A stretch of DNA of 64,000 nt, taken from Chlorobiota bacterium. GTDB lineage: Bacteria; Bacteroidota; Ignavibacteria; OLB7. The position numbers and the translations under genes are program-made. The notes beneath the pieces were generated by a model. It searched no databases. It was not told the origin of the DNA and was given only the letters and a program-made list of their open reading frames with translations. Each line of letters begins with the position of its first letter. Within the stretch, counting starts at the first letter, position 1. Positions 26,709 to 34,839 of the stretch are shown piece after piece. The stretch spans positions 1,364,001-1,428,000 of the forward strand of contig JADJXR010000001.1 of assembly GCA_016710285.1 (NCBI GenBank), read 5' to 3'.

Positions 26709-26949
26709 CCGCCCCGACCTCCATCGGGGTTACTAAAAGGTCTTTAGCCTTCGGCACCATCAGGCCGAAACCCCGTGCAACACCAGCCCTGAAGGGGCGA
26801 CCCATGCCAGCCCAGGGCACCGCCCTGGGAACAAAACCGACCCCGTGCAACACCAGCCCTGAAAGGGCGACCCATGCCAGCCCAGCACCGCCCTGGGAAA
26901 AGAACCATGACCCGGCAACACCAGCCCTGAAGGGGCGACCTCCATCTGG
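26709..26949. repeat. Interspersed repeat block B
   Basis: Begins with GCCGCCCCGACCTCCATCGGGGTTAC and TAAAAGGTCTTTAGCCTTCGGC. Then come three head-to-tail copies of CAACACCAGCCCTGAAGGGGCGACC, two of them followed by GCCAGCCCAGGGCACCGCCCTGGG or a shortened form. The same modules form the 30.4-31.7 kb block. The block fills the gap between the insertion sequence and the Crp-like gene (26662-27011), which otherwise holds no gene. Confidence 0.9.
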
Positions 26950-27011
26950 GCGGATATTTTGTTGAAGGTGAGGAAGCACAACAACAACAGCACGAACAAC
27001 ACCGCAGCATT

Positions 27012-27578
27012 GTGGATTACCAAGCGTTCTTCCAACAGTTCCACCCCATTACCCAGCAGGACTATCAACAGTTGATTGCCGCCTGCGCAACGCGGCGGTA
27101 TCAGCGTGGCCACGTTATCACGGCCGAGGGCCAGGTTCAGCGGGATTTGTTGCTGGTGCTTAGCGGGGTTCAGATGTCGTTTGCCGAGCATGGGGACCGG
27201 CTGCACGTGATGGCCTTCACCTATCCCCCGGGGCTTAGCGGCATTCCCGATTCTTTCCTTACCCAAACTCCGTCGCGGTTCACCCTGCAAGCCCTTACCG
27301 ACACGGAGGTGCTTTCCCTTCCCTTCGCCGCGCTGAACGATCTGTTCGACCGCTCCCACGCCATTGAACGGCTGTTCAGAAAAATCACCGAAGCGGTGCT
27401 GGCCGGGATGATTCATCGCCACTTCGAGCTGCAATCGCTCAGCATCGAGGAACGGTTCCTTGCCTTCGCACGGCGCAGCCCCCACCTTCTGGAGCTTGTT
27501 CCCCACAAGTATCTGGCTTCCTATCTGAACATCAATCCCACCAATTTCAGCAAGCTGTTCAACGCGGTGAAGGTCTAG
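27012..27578 (+). CDS. Crp/Fnr-like cyclic nucleotide-binding regulator
   Basis: Protein of 188 residues with a GTG start at 27012. A cNMP-binding beta-roll occupies residues about 20-115 (RYQRGHVITAEGQVQRDLLLVLSGV, LTDTEVLSLPFAAL), followed by the dimerisation helix and a short helical end (LSIEERFLAFARRSPHLLELVPHKYLASYLNINPTNFSKL) that matches the Bacteroidetes-type Crp HTH, in which the helix QYLASYLGITPxxLSR is typical. The recognition region looks complete though short. It lies just after repeat block B, so its native promoter region may be displaced. The effector is unknown. Confidence 0.85.
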   Translation: MDYQAFFQQFHPITQQDYQQLIAACATRRYQRGHVITAEGQVQRDLLLVLSGVQMSFAEHGDRLHVMAFTYPPGLSGIPDSFLTQTPSRFTLQALTDTEVLSLPFAALNDLFDRSHAIERLFRKITEAVLAGMIHRHFELQSLSIEERFLAFARRSPHLLELVPHKYLASYLNINPTNFSKLFNAVKV

Positions 27579-27626
27579 GCAGCGGGGATGTTGGTGTACA
27601 CCAAGAATCGGGCGCGGCGGGGTCCG

Positions 27627-27634
27627 TAGGTTTG
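27627..27634 (+). promoter_or_regulatory. TAnnTTTG box upstream of alpha/beta hydrolase gene
   Basis: TAGGTTTG is an exact match to TAnnTTTG, 40 bases upstream of the ATG at 27675. Confidence 0.35.
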
Positions 27635-27674
27635 CTTCGTGAGGGAACGAAGCAATCACCAACACCAAGCAGCA

Positions 27675-28577
27675 ATGAACCAACAGCCATCATGGTTAGA
27701 CCGGAAAGAATATCCCTTCCAATCGCGGTATCTGACCATTGCCGGACGGCAGCTTCATTACATTGATGAACCCGCCAACAACAGCAACGCAGAAACCTTG
27801 CTGTTCGTCCACGGAACCCCTTCCTGGTCGTTCGATTTTCGCAACGTCATCAAGCGGCTATCGCCCGATTATCGCTGCGTGGCGTTGGACCACATCGGTT
27901 TTGGATTATCGGACAAACCCGCCAACCACAACTATTCCACCCCCAACCACGCCGCAATCCTTGCCCAGTTTGTGCAGCATCTGCAGCTGCGGAACATCAC
28001 CCTTGTGATGCACGATTTTGGCGGCCCAATCGCAATGGCCTGGGCGCTGGACCACCCCGCGCTGCTGCGGCGGCTGGTGCTGATGAACACGTGGCTTTGG
28101 AGCAGTGCCCAGGACCCTGAGTATCAGCGGTTCAGCAAGGTTTTGCGCAGCCCGCTCCTGCCGTTTCTTTACCGGCGGCTGAACTTCTCCCCGCGATTTC
28201 TTCTGCGGCAATCGTTTGCGGACCGCTCCAAACTTCGCCCCCCAATCCACCGCCATTTCACCGCGCCGTTTGCCAACGCTGCGGAGCGGGAAGGGACGCT
28301 GGCCTTTGCGCGGTCCTTGCTGAACGATCAAGAGTGGTTCCAGCAATTATGGGAACGCCGCGCCAGCGTTGCGCAGCTTCCTACGCTCCTTATTTGGGGG
28401 ATGAACGACCGCTTTGTGGGACCCAAGTATCTGGAGAAATTTTCCGCCGGATTCCCCAACAGCCGGGCTGTGCGATTGGCAAACGTCGGGCACTTCCCGC
28501 AAGAAGAAGAACCGGAAGCGGTGGCAACGGCAATCAAGAACTTCATCGCCGAAACAGATTCCCCGGTGCGTGGTTAG
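27675..28577 (+). CDS. Alpha/beta hydrolase, haloalkane dehalogenase-like
   Basis: Cytosolic hydrolase of 300 residues from the ATG at 27675 (MNQQPSWLDRKEYP). Features are the oxyanion region FVHGTPSWSFDFRNV, and the nucleophile elbow VMHDFGGPIA where Asp takes the place of Ser. The acid lies in LIWGMNDRFV and the base His in ANVGHFPQEEEPE. An Asp nucleophile in HDxGG is typical of haloalkane dehalogenases and epoxide/fluoroacetate hydrolases. The halide-stabilising Trp usually next to Asp is Phe here, so true dehalogenase activity is uncertain. Confidence 0.8.
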   Translation: MNQQPSWLDRKEYPFQSRYLTIAGRQLHYIDEPANNSNAETLLFVHGTPSWSFDFRNVIKRLSPDYRCVALDHIGFGLSDKPANHNYSTPNHAAILAQFVQHLQLRNITLVMHDFGGPIAMAWALDHPALLRRLVLMNTWLWSSAQDPEYQRFSKVLRSPLLPFLYRRLNFSPRFLLRQSFADRSKLRPPIHRHFTAPFANAAEREGTLAFARSLLNDQEWFQQLWERRASVAQLPTLLIWGMNDRFVGPKYLEKFSAGFPNSRAVRLANVGHFPQEEEPEAVATAIKNFIAETDSPVRG

Positions 28578-28595
28578 CCAACCCCGTTTCGGCAT

Positions 28596-28603
28596 TACCT
28601 TTG
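28596..28603 (+). promoter_or_regulatory. TAnnTTTG box upstream of mtnA
   Basis: TACCTTTG, an exact TAnnTTTG match, lies 7 bases before the mtnA ATG. A TTA at 28574-28576 sits 19 bases upstream in place of the -33 TTG. A nearly leaderless message is implied. Confidence 0.45.
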
Positions 28604-28610
28604 CCAGCGT

Positions 28611-29741
28611 ATGGAAATGGATAGATGGAGTTCATATTCGATTCAGCGGCAGCCGGGCGATCCTTCAATCGTGCAGGTGATTGACCAGCGGTTGCTTCCG
28701 TTCCAACGGGCGATTCACGACCTGCGAAGCTCGCACGATGCAGCGGTGGCAATCCAAGAAATGATTGTTCGGGGCGCGCCGCTGATTGGCGTAACCGGGG
28801 CCTACGGCGTTGCCCTTGCTGCCCAAGAAGCCCCGCGCACCGAGCAACACTTTGCCGACTACGTGGCCCAGCGCGCTGCGGCAATCGGCAGGGCGCGGCC
28901 AACGGCGGTTAATCTGGAATGGGGGGTCAACCGCGTGATGGAGCGGATTGCGCAGATCCAAGGGATCAAGGAAAAAATTGCTACGGCCTGGGCCACTGCG
29001 GACCACATGGCGATGGAAGATGCCGCAACCTGCCACGCCATTGGCCACCACGGATTGCCACTGATTGCCGCCATTGCCAACGCGAACAATGGCCGCCCGG
29101 TCAACATCCTAACCCACTGCAACGCGGGGCGGCTTGCGTGCGTGGCGTGGGGGACCGCAACCGCGCCAATCTACCTTGCCCACCAAGCCGGAATCCCCCT
29201 GCACGTTTGGGTTGATGAAACCCGCCCCCGCAACCAGGGCGCGCGCCTGACCGCGTGGGAGCTTGGCAGCGCCGGAATCCCCCACACCCTGATTGTTGAC
29301 AACGCCGGCGGCCACCTGATGCAGCATGGAATGGTGGATATGGTGATTGTTGGAAGCGACCGCACCACGCGGGATGGCGATGTCTGCAACAAAATCGGAA
29401 CCTACCTGAAAGCCCTTGCCGCCCGGGATAACGGCGTGCCATTCTACGTCGCGCTCCCCACCTCAACGCTTGACCTTGCCGTTGCCGACGGGCTGCGGGA
29501 AATCCCGATTGAAGAACGCTCTGCCGACGAAGTGCTGATGATGGAAGGGGTGGTGAACGATGCAGTGGAGGAAGCCGCAGCGGGGAAGATTGCCCGGGTC
29601 CAGATTGCCCCCGATGGAACCCCCGCAGCCAACTACGGATTCGACATCACCCCGGCGCGATTGGTGACGGGGCTGATTACCGAGCGGGGAATCTGCCAAG
29701 CCAGCCGTGCCGGAATCGAGGCCCTGCTTTCCAAGCCATGA
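28611..29741 (+). CDS. mtnA: S-methyl-5-thioribose-1-phosphate isomerase
   Basis: Sugar-phosphate isomerase of 376 residues, normal length. Motifs include EMIVRGAPLIGVTGAYG, the catalytic-cysteine region ILTHCNAGRLACVAWGTA, the ETRPRNQGARLTAWEL stretch and VGSDRTTRDGDVCNKIGTY with the catalytic Asp. It converts 5-methylthioribose-1-phosphate (or 5-deoxyribose-1-phosphate) to the ribulose form. The next gene, 25 bases on, is a class II aldolase, the partner found in the dihydroxyacetone-phosphate shunt. No methionine-regenerating genes (mtnB/C/D) are adjacent. Confidence 0.95.
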   Translation: MEMDRWSSYSIQRQPGDPSIVQVIDQRLLPFQRAIHDLRSSHDAAVAIQEMIVRGAPLIGVTGAYGVALAAQEAPRTEQHFADYVAQRAAAIGRARPTAVNLEWGVNRVMERIAQIQGIKEKIATAWATADHMAMEDAATCHAIGHHGLPLIAAIANANNGRPVNILTHCNAGRLACVAWGTATAPIYLAHQAGIPLHVWVDETRPRNQGARLTAWELGSAGIPHTLIVDNAGGHLMQHGMVDMVIVGSDRTTRDGDVCNKIGTYLKALAARDNGVPFYVALPTSTLDLAVADGLREIPIEERSADEVLMMEGVVNDAVEEAAAGKIARVQIAPDGTPAANYGFDITPARLVTGLITERGICQASRAGIEALLSKP

Positions 29742-29766
29742 AACTCCACCCAAGAAGGAACCGCCG

Positions 29767-30369
29767 ATGAGCAGCAACGCCGCGCCGGACGAAGGATATA
29801 TCAAGTACCGCGCCCAATGGACGCTGGCCGCCCCGGTTGCGCCGGAGCTTGTGGCCGGGCTGATCCACTGGCGCACAAAACTGTTCGATGCCGGGTTGAT
29901 TGGCGCGTATCCCGACGGCATTGGCTACGGCAACCTGAGCATCCGTTGGGGGAAGGAATTTATCATCACCGGAACGCAGACCGGGGCGATTCGGGAGATT
30001 GGCCCGGAGCATCTCTCCATTGTTACGCAGGTTGATATCCCCGGCAATGTTTTGGCCTGCAGCGGTCCGGTGCAAGCATCATCGGAAGCGATGACCCATG
30101 CGGCCATTTACCGATGCGATCCCTCCATCCAAGCCGTGGTCCACGCACACTGCCGCACGCGCTGGGCGAGACTTCTCCACACCATCCCCACCACCGACGC
30201 TTCGGTCCCCTACGGCACGCCGCAGATGGCGTTGGAGTTCCAACGGCTGTTCCGCACGGAGAACCTTGGCGCAACACGCATCGCAGCAATGGCGGGACAT
30301 GAAGAAGGGTTAATCAGCTTCGGAGCAACCATCCAAGAAGCCGCAGAATTGCTGCTTGAGCAAGGGTGA
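29767..30369 (+). CDS. Class II aldolase (probable Ald2 of a DHAP shunt)
   Basis: Zinc-dependent aldolase of 200 residues, from the ATG at 29767 preceded by GAAGGA. The fold signatures are GNLSIRWGKEFIITGTQTG, the catalytic Glu in SSEAMTH (about 107), the zinc ligands in VVHAHCRTRW (126 and 128) and a third His in AAMAGHEEGLISFG (178). L-fuculose-phosphate aldolase and MtnB share this fold. Placement directly after mtnA favours cleavage of 5-methylthioribulose- or 5-deoxyribulose-1-phosphate to dihydroxyacetone phosphate plus an aldehyde. MtnB dehydratase is the main alternative. Confidence 0.82.
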   Translation: MSSNAAPDEGYIKYRAQWTLAAPVAPELVAGLIHWRTKLFDAGLIGAYPDGIGYGNLSIRWGKEFIITGTQTGAIREIGPEHLSIVTQVDIPGNVLACSGPVQASSEAMTHAAIYRCDPSIQAVVHAHCRTRWARLLHTIPTTDASVPYGTPQMALEFQRLFRTENLGATRIAAMAGHEEGLISFGATIQEAAELLLEQG

Positions 30370-30811
30370 AGATGGTAGCCGCCCCGACTGAATTGGGGCC
30401 GACCTCCGTCGGGGTTGGTAAAAGGTCTTTAGCCTTCGGCGCCATCTTCGGTCATCTTCACTCGGCAGGCTAAAGACCTGCCGCTACCCGACCTCACCCC
30501 TCTCCGTGACTCCCCTCCCAAACATCGCCAATGCAACCCACAGGAAAGGGTGGCCGCCCCGACCTCCGTCAGGGTAGCCGTCCCGACCGTCGTCGGGATT
30601 GATAAAAGGTCTTTAGCCTTCGGCGTCATCTTCGGTCATCTTCACTCGGCAGGCTAAAGACCTGCCGCTACCCGACCTCACCCCTCTCCGTGACTCCCCT
30701 CCCAAACATCGCCAATGCAACCGACAGGAAAGGGTAGCCGCCCCGACCTCCGTCGGGGTAGCCGTCCCGACCGTCGTCGGGATTGATAAAAGGTCTTTAG
30801 CCTTCGGCGCC

Positions 30812-31157
30812 ATCAGGCCGAAACCCCACGCAACACCAGCCCTGAAGGGGCGACCCATGCCAGCCCAGGGCATCGCCCTGGGAAAAGAACCACCCCCCAC
30901 GCAACACCAGCCCTGAAGGGGCGACCTCCATCTGGTTAGATGTTTTTTGAGGGTCTGGATTTCCAATGGGTACGATCGGTGCAGGGGTGATGGATGAATG
31001 GGCTGCCCCTTCAGGGCGGTGGAATGTTTTTTTGTGGTGGTGTGGATGTTCGGGGACGATCCCCCGATTCCCAGGGCGTTGCCCTGGGCTATGATAGTCT
31101 GCCCCTTCAGGGCGAAAAAGGGGGACGCTTCGGGAGTTTTTGTGGGACGGCATCACC
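30812..31157. repeat. 346-bp repeat unit, copy 1
   Basis: The left half holds CCAGCCCTGAAGGGGCGACC and CCCAGGGC-ATC-GCCCTGGG. The right half holds the same modules on the opposite strand (GGGCTGCCCCTTCAGGGCGG and CCCAGGGC-GTT-GCCCTGGG), separated by about 60 bases of unique spacer. The unit is thus a long imperfect palindrome built of small hairpins. Confidence 0.9.
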
Positions 31158-31282
31158 GCCCCTACTGAACCCCAACCCCCTCTCCGTGCCCCCCCTTCCC
31201 AAACATCGCCAATGCAACCCACAGGAAAGGGTAGCCGCCCCGACCTCCGTCGGGGTAGCCGAAGGTCTTTAGCCTTCGGTGT

Positions 31283-31628
31283 CATCAGGCCGAAACCCCA
31301 CGCAACACCAGCCCTGAAAGGGCGACCCATGCCAGCCCAGGGCACCGCCCTGGGAAAAGAACAAACCCCACGCAACACCAGCCCTGAAGGGGCGACCTCC
31401 ATCTGGTTAGATGTTTTTTGAGGGTCTGGATTTCCAATGGGTACGATCGGTGCAGGGGTGATGGATGAATGGGCTGCCCCTTCAGGGCGGTGGAATGTTT
31501 TTTTGTGGTGGTGTGGATGTCCGGGGGACGATTCCCCGATTCCCAGGGCGTTGCCCTGGGCTATGATAGTCTGCCCCTTCAGGGCGAAGAAGGGGGACGC
31601 TTCGGGAGTTTTTGTGGGACGGCATCAC
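31283..31628. repeat. 346-bp repeat unit, copy 2
   Basis: Near-identical direct copy of 30812-31157 with scattered substitutions (for example GGGCACCGCCC for GGGCATCGCCC and a few changes around 31520). Confidence 0.9.
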
Positions 31629-31676
31629 TGCTCGGCAGGCTAAAGACCTGTTATCAATCCCGACTCATCGGGGCCG

Positions 31677-32951
31677 CTACCCCGTGATGCTTAGCCGTGG
31701 CAGCATTGCCAGGGCGTTCGGAAGGTCCAGCAGGCGTAGCTGTTCGCCGGGGAAGCGGGCGTGGGCCAGCTCGGTTGCCAGTTGCAGCCCTTCCTGCATG
31801 GTTCGGGCGTTGGTCATCTTGCAATCGCGAACGATGGCGGGGGTTGCCGCGCCAACCACAATCACCGGATTCCGCGCCAATGTTTTTGCAAGAATGTACG
31901 CCCGCTGCGCCCCGGCGGGGAAGCCATTCCGGCGCATCTGTTCCACCAGTTGCTGCGGGGATTCCGCAGCGGCCAACAGTTCATAAAATCTTTGCTCGCC
32001 AATCCCCTCCCCCGCCCCTTCGGGGATTGCGGCCGGAAGCACAATCGGCGCGCCGGGGAGGAGCGGGGTTGCGTCGCATAAGGCAAGGTAGGTGGCGGCG
32101 CGGCTGGCTTGGTACAGGTTCCGCGACTTGGCCGATGCCACGCCAGCAATGGCCGCATGAACCGGGAAATCCACCGGGACCTGGAACAGTGCGCGGCCCA
32201 TGCGGACCAGATAATCATGCACCCGGGTTGGTGGGCCGGCGGCGCAGGCAACAATCGCCCCTTCGTGATCCAGCAGCGCGTTGGCCACATACCGCAAGCC
32301 GATCCGCTCCCCGGCCCGGCGAACAAATTCTTGGAATGGATTCGCCTCAATCTTCCCCAGCCGCACCCCTTCGCTGTCGAGCATCGCCACGCCGTGGGTT
32401 GCTTGGATGGTCGGTTCGCCGCCGCAGCCAATCGCCACGGTTTTTGCGCCGCCACTGTAGCCGGCGTACTGGTGCGGCTCCACCACGCCGGTTGCCAGCA
32501 GCAGATCGGCTTGCAGGCAAAGGTTGTTCACCGTCACCGGAACTCCATCAATCGTTCCAAGCTCGGCAAGGCTTTCTTTTTCGGTTGCGGTGTGGTTGAT
32601 GATCCGAACGGTTTGGGCGATCTCCTCCCCCAATTTTTCAACGGCCTCGCGGCTGGTCATGGGGCGGTGAAGTCCGGTTGCGCACAGAAGGGTGATGTTC
32701 CCAAGCGGAACCCCGGCGGCGGATAGCTGCCGCAGCAGATGCCCCACCAGCAATCGGTCGGGGGAGCTGCGGGTTGCATCGGTGAAGGCGATGACCACCT
32801 TCATGGATGGCTTGGCAAGCGATGACAATCGCTCATCGCCCAACTCCAGAATCGCTGGCGAGCGGCCGATACGAACCGCCGGTGAAGGCTGAATACGGTC
32901 CACAGAAGTAGCGTTAAAAAAAGAAGGGTTCAATGGTTGGGCGTGCGCCAA
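31677..32951 (-). CDS. larA: LarA-like nickel-pincer racemase family protein
   Basis: Protein of 424 residues in the LarA/DUF2088 family. Recognisable stretches are VVIAFTDATRSSPD, LLCATGLHRPMTSREAVEKLG, NHTATEKESLAELGTIDGVPV and the strongly conserved GVVEPHQYAGYSGGAKTVAIGCGG with the His and Lys expected to hold the nickel-pincer cofactor. LarA catalyses lactate racemisation; relatives racemise or epimerise other 2-hydroxy acids, so the substrate is open. No larB/C/E cofactor genes are in the window. Its last codons and TAG stop lie in the terminal module of repeat block C, so the C-terminus may have been altered by the repeat. Confidence 0.83.
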   Translation of the reverse strand: MAHAQPLNPSFFNATSVDRIQPSPAVRIGRSPAILELGDERLSSLAKPSMKVVIAFTDATRSSPDRLLVGHLLRQLSAAGVPLGNITLLCATGLHRPMTSREAVEKLGEEIAQTVRIINHTATEKESLAELGTIDGVPVTVNNLCLQADLLLATGVVEPHQYAGYSGGAKTVAIGCGGEPTIQATHGVAMLDSEGVRLGKIEANPFQEFVRRAGERIGLRYVANALLDHEGAIVACAAGPPTRVHDYLVRMGRALFQVPVDFPVHAAIAGVASAKSRNLYQASRAATYLALCDATPLLPGAPIVLPAAIPEGAGEGIGEQRFYELLAAAESPQQLVEQMRRNGFPAGAQRAYILAKTLARNPVIVVGAATPAIVRDCKMTNARTMQEGLQLATELAHARFPGEQLRLLDLPNALAMLPRLSITG

Positions 32952-32981
32952 AAATTTTGGGATGGGGAGACGGATGGAATA

Positions 32982-33012
32982 AACGAAGCCCCCAAGTAGG
33001 GGGCGTTCGTTC
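32982..33012 (-). terminator. Terminator of DUF4397/T9SS gene 1
   Basis: On the minus strand AACGAA-c-GCCCCC-TACTT-GGGGGC-TTCGTT forms a hairpin with one bulged base, followed by TATTCC. It lies just downstream of the gene ending at 33035. Confidence 0.7.
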
Positions 33013-33034
33013 TCTTCTCCTTTGCATGAGAATA

Positions 33035-34813
33035 TTAGCGCACTATCGTCACCAATCGCACCGTTGCTTGGTTCCCAGTGGACAAGCGAACCAAATATGG
33101 TCCAGCTGGCAAGGCTCCAATCGGCAGCGTAATCTCATTGTTCCCTTGCTCATACTCTTGCGGTCGGCCACTCATCTTCACGATCCCGGTCATCGTACAG
33201 ACTTCCACCTGTACTGGCAACCGTTGCTCAAGCCAGAACGACACCTGAACGTTATCGTGCGATGGATTCGGATACACCATCACATTCAATCCCTTCGATT
33301 CTCCGGTTATCCCTTCCTCCCCACCCACCCCCGTCGCTCCAGCTTCCGGCCAGAGATTCACCGCTTGGTAGTTCGAGTCCGTATCCACCAACAATGCTAT
33401 CCCTAATGAGTCCGCGCTGCCACCGATTACCATCAATGTCATCTGGGAATCTACTGGCAAGTACCCTCGCTTCCGTGCAAATGCTACTTGCTCTCCACTT
33501 CGGTATAACTCCGCTACCACCGGCCCATACAGCAACTCCCGGTACTCGCTGCTCCCTTTGTAGCTTACTTCATTGAACCGCTCGATGCTCCCATCGCTGA
33601 GTTTGAACACCACATCTACTGGGCCAACGCTGCTTGAACCATGAAACACACGCAGACGCGAACGTGCTTCGCTGACTTGGTACACCAACGGCGTTGCTAA
33701 CGACACCACGCTGTACCCCGTGCCTTCAGTCCCCACCAGTATTGCCGTTGTTAGCGTGTCGGCTCCCACGTATAGATCCTCGTCTATCAGCGTGTCGTAT
33801 TCTTCGCTATTGCCGACAACCCTGTTGCGCATATACTTGGCGTTGAAACTGCCCAGATGATCATCAAGGCGCTGATTAAAATTATAACGTACATTACTCC
33901 CTCCTGAAGCTGGAGCTCCGGCAATTGTCACTCGGGAGCGATACAGATCGCTTGCAACAATCACTGCTCGCACTGCTCCATCGCCCACTCCCTTCTCCCG
34001 CAAGCGATGCAGCATCCCGCCACCACTGTCGCTCTCTACCAACGAGTACACTCCCAAGTCCCCACTTCCACCTCCATACTCACCTATTACAAAAAACGTC
34101 ACCACGCTCCCTTCCCGGTAACTTCCACTGTATTGCCGTACCTCATTCATCGCTTTGGCTTGTACGTGGATCAACATCTTTCCCGCAAGTAGCCGTAGCT
34201 CTCCCCATATTCCTATACTATCTCCCCACCTCCCTTGACCCATATCAAATGCTGGCAATGCAAAACCACGAACTGGCACACCCGCTGGTGCTGCTACGCT
34301 CATGTACATCGAATCTTCCGCTGAAGTCACCTGTGCTGCGCGTGCCACCAAGCTATCATTCCCGATACTCAGTACTGTCTCCCGACTGAATACTCGTATC
34401 TCGGCTCCTGAACCCAGCACAAACACTGTGTATGAGCTATCAGCTGATAATCCTATACTGGCTGTTCGTATCGGCGTTGCTCGACTTCCGCCTGCTGCAA
34501 CCACCACAATCGTGTGAACTCCAATTCCTACAGACTCCTCGCTCGAATACTCCAAATACTTCAATCCTTTGATCCGTGCACTCTCTTCTGCATCTATGTA
34601 CACATCAACGATTGCTGCGGAAGCATCGCGCAGCACGTTTACCACCCGCACGTTCGGGTTCGTTGATCCATGCACTTCGATGCTGCTCAACAGCAGTACC
34701 CCCAGTAACGATAGCACTAACTGGAGACACCAAACGGTGTCTCCAGTTCCTACACTCTGCCAGTGACCATCTTTCTGAGGATCGTTGTGAGAATCTTTGC
34801 TCTGCTTGTTCAT
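33035..34813 (-). CDS. DUF4397 / T9SS sorting-domain protein, paralogue 1
   Basis: Secreted protein of 592 residues. The ATG at 34813 is preferred because GGAG lies 10-13 bases upstream; the signal peptide is unusual, with a long polar start before WCLQLVLSLLGVLLLSSIEVHGS. DUF4397-type domains are seen: NVRVVNVLRDASAAIVDVYIDAEE at the N-terminus, GSNVRYNFNQRLDDHL centrally and SRLRVFHGSSSVGPVDVVF. The C-terminus is a T9SS type A sorting domain (VYPNPSHDNVQVSFWLEQ ... GPYLVRLSTGN). Long stretches are almost identical to the next gene upstream, which points to recent duplication or gene conversion. Surface function unknown. Confidence 0.85.
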   Translation of the reverse strand: MNKQSKDSHNDPQKDGHWQSVGTGDTVWCLQLVLSLLGVLLLSSIEVHGSTNPNVRVVNVLRDASAAIVDVYIDAEESARIKGLKYLEYSSEESVGIGVHTIVVVAAGGSRATPIRTASIGLSADSSYTVFVLGSGAEIRVFSRETVLSIGNDSLVARAAQVTSAEDSMYMSVAAPAGVPVRGFALPAFDMGQGRWGDSIGIWGELRLLAGKMLIHVQAKAMNEVRQYSGSYREGSVVTFFVIGEYGGGSGDLGVYSLVESDSGGGMLHRLREKGVGDGAVRAVIVASDLYRSRVTIAGAPASGGSNVRYNFNQRLDDHLGSFNAKYMRNRVVGNSEEYDTLIDEDLYVGADTLTTAILVGTEGTGYSVVSLATPLVYQVSEARSRLRVFHGSSSVGPVDVVFKLSDGSIERFNEVSYKGSSEYRELLYGPVVAELYRSGEQVAFARKRGYLPVDSQMTLMVIGGSADSLGIALLVDTDSNYQAVNLWPEAGATGVGGEEGITGESKGLNVMVYPNPSHDNVQVSFWLEQRLPVQVEVCTMTGIVKMSGRPQEYEQGNNEITLPIGALPAGPYLVRLSTGNQATVRLVTIVR

Positions 34814-34839
34814 TTGTTCTCTTCTCCTTTGCATCCGTA

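Larger units (their letters stand above)
30374..31680. repeat. 1.3-kb nested hairpin repeat block C
   Basis: No gene is supported here. From 30374 to about 30810 a unit of about 184 bp is repeated (GGTCTTTAGCCTTCGGC at 30424 and 30608), including GGCAGG-CTAAAGA-CCTGCC hairpins at 30464-30482 and 30648-30666 and CCCCGACCTCCGTCGGGGT palindromes. A third partial copy is at 31178-31262. Two direct copies of a 346-bp unit follow at 30812-31157 and 31283-31628. The last module supplies the stop codon of the larA-like gene at 31677. Short frames inside the block are artefacts of the repeat. Confidence 0.92.

Noticed and set aside
30797..31402. Apparent 201-codon protein in repeat block C
   Set aside because: Its sequence (ALKGRP..PAQG-type phrases) is simply translated repeat; copies of the same phrase appear in other frames.
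30374..31680. CRISPR array in the repeat-rich region
   Set aside because: Repeats are hairpin modules of different lengths with related, not unique, intervening sequence, and no cas genes are near.
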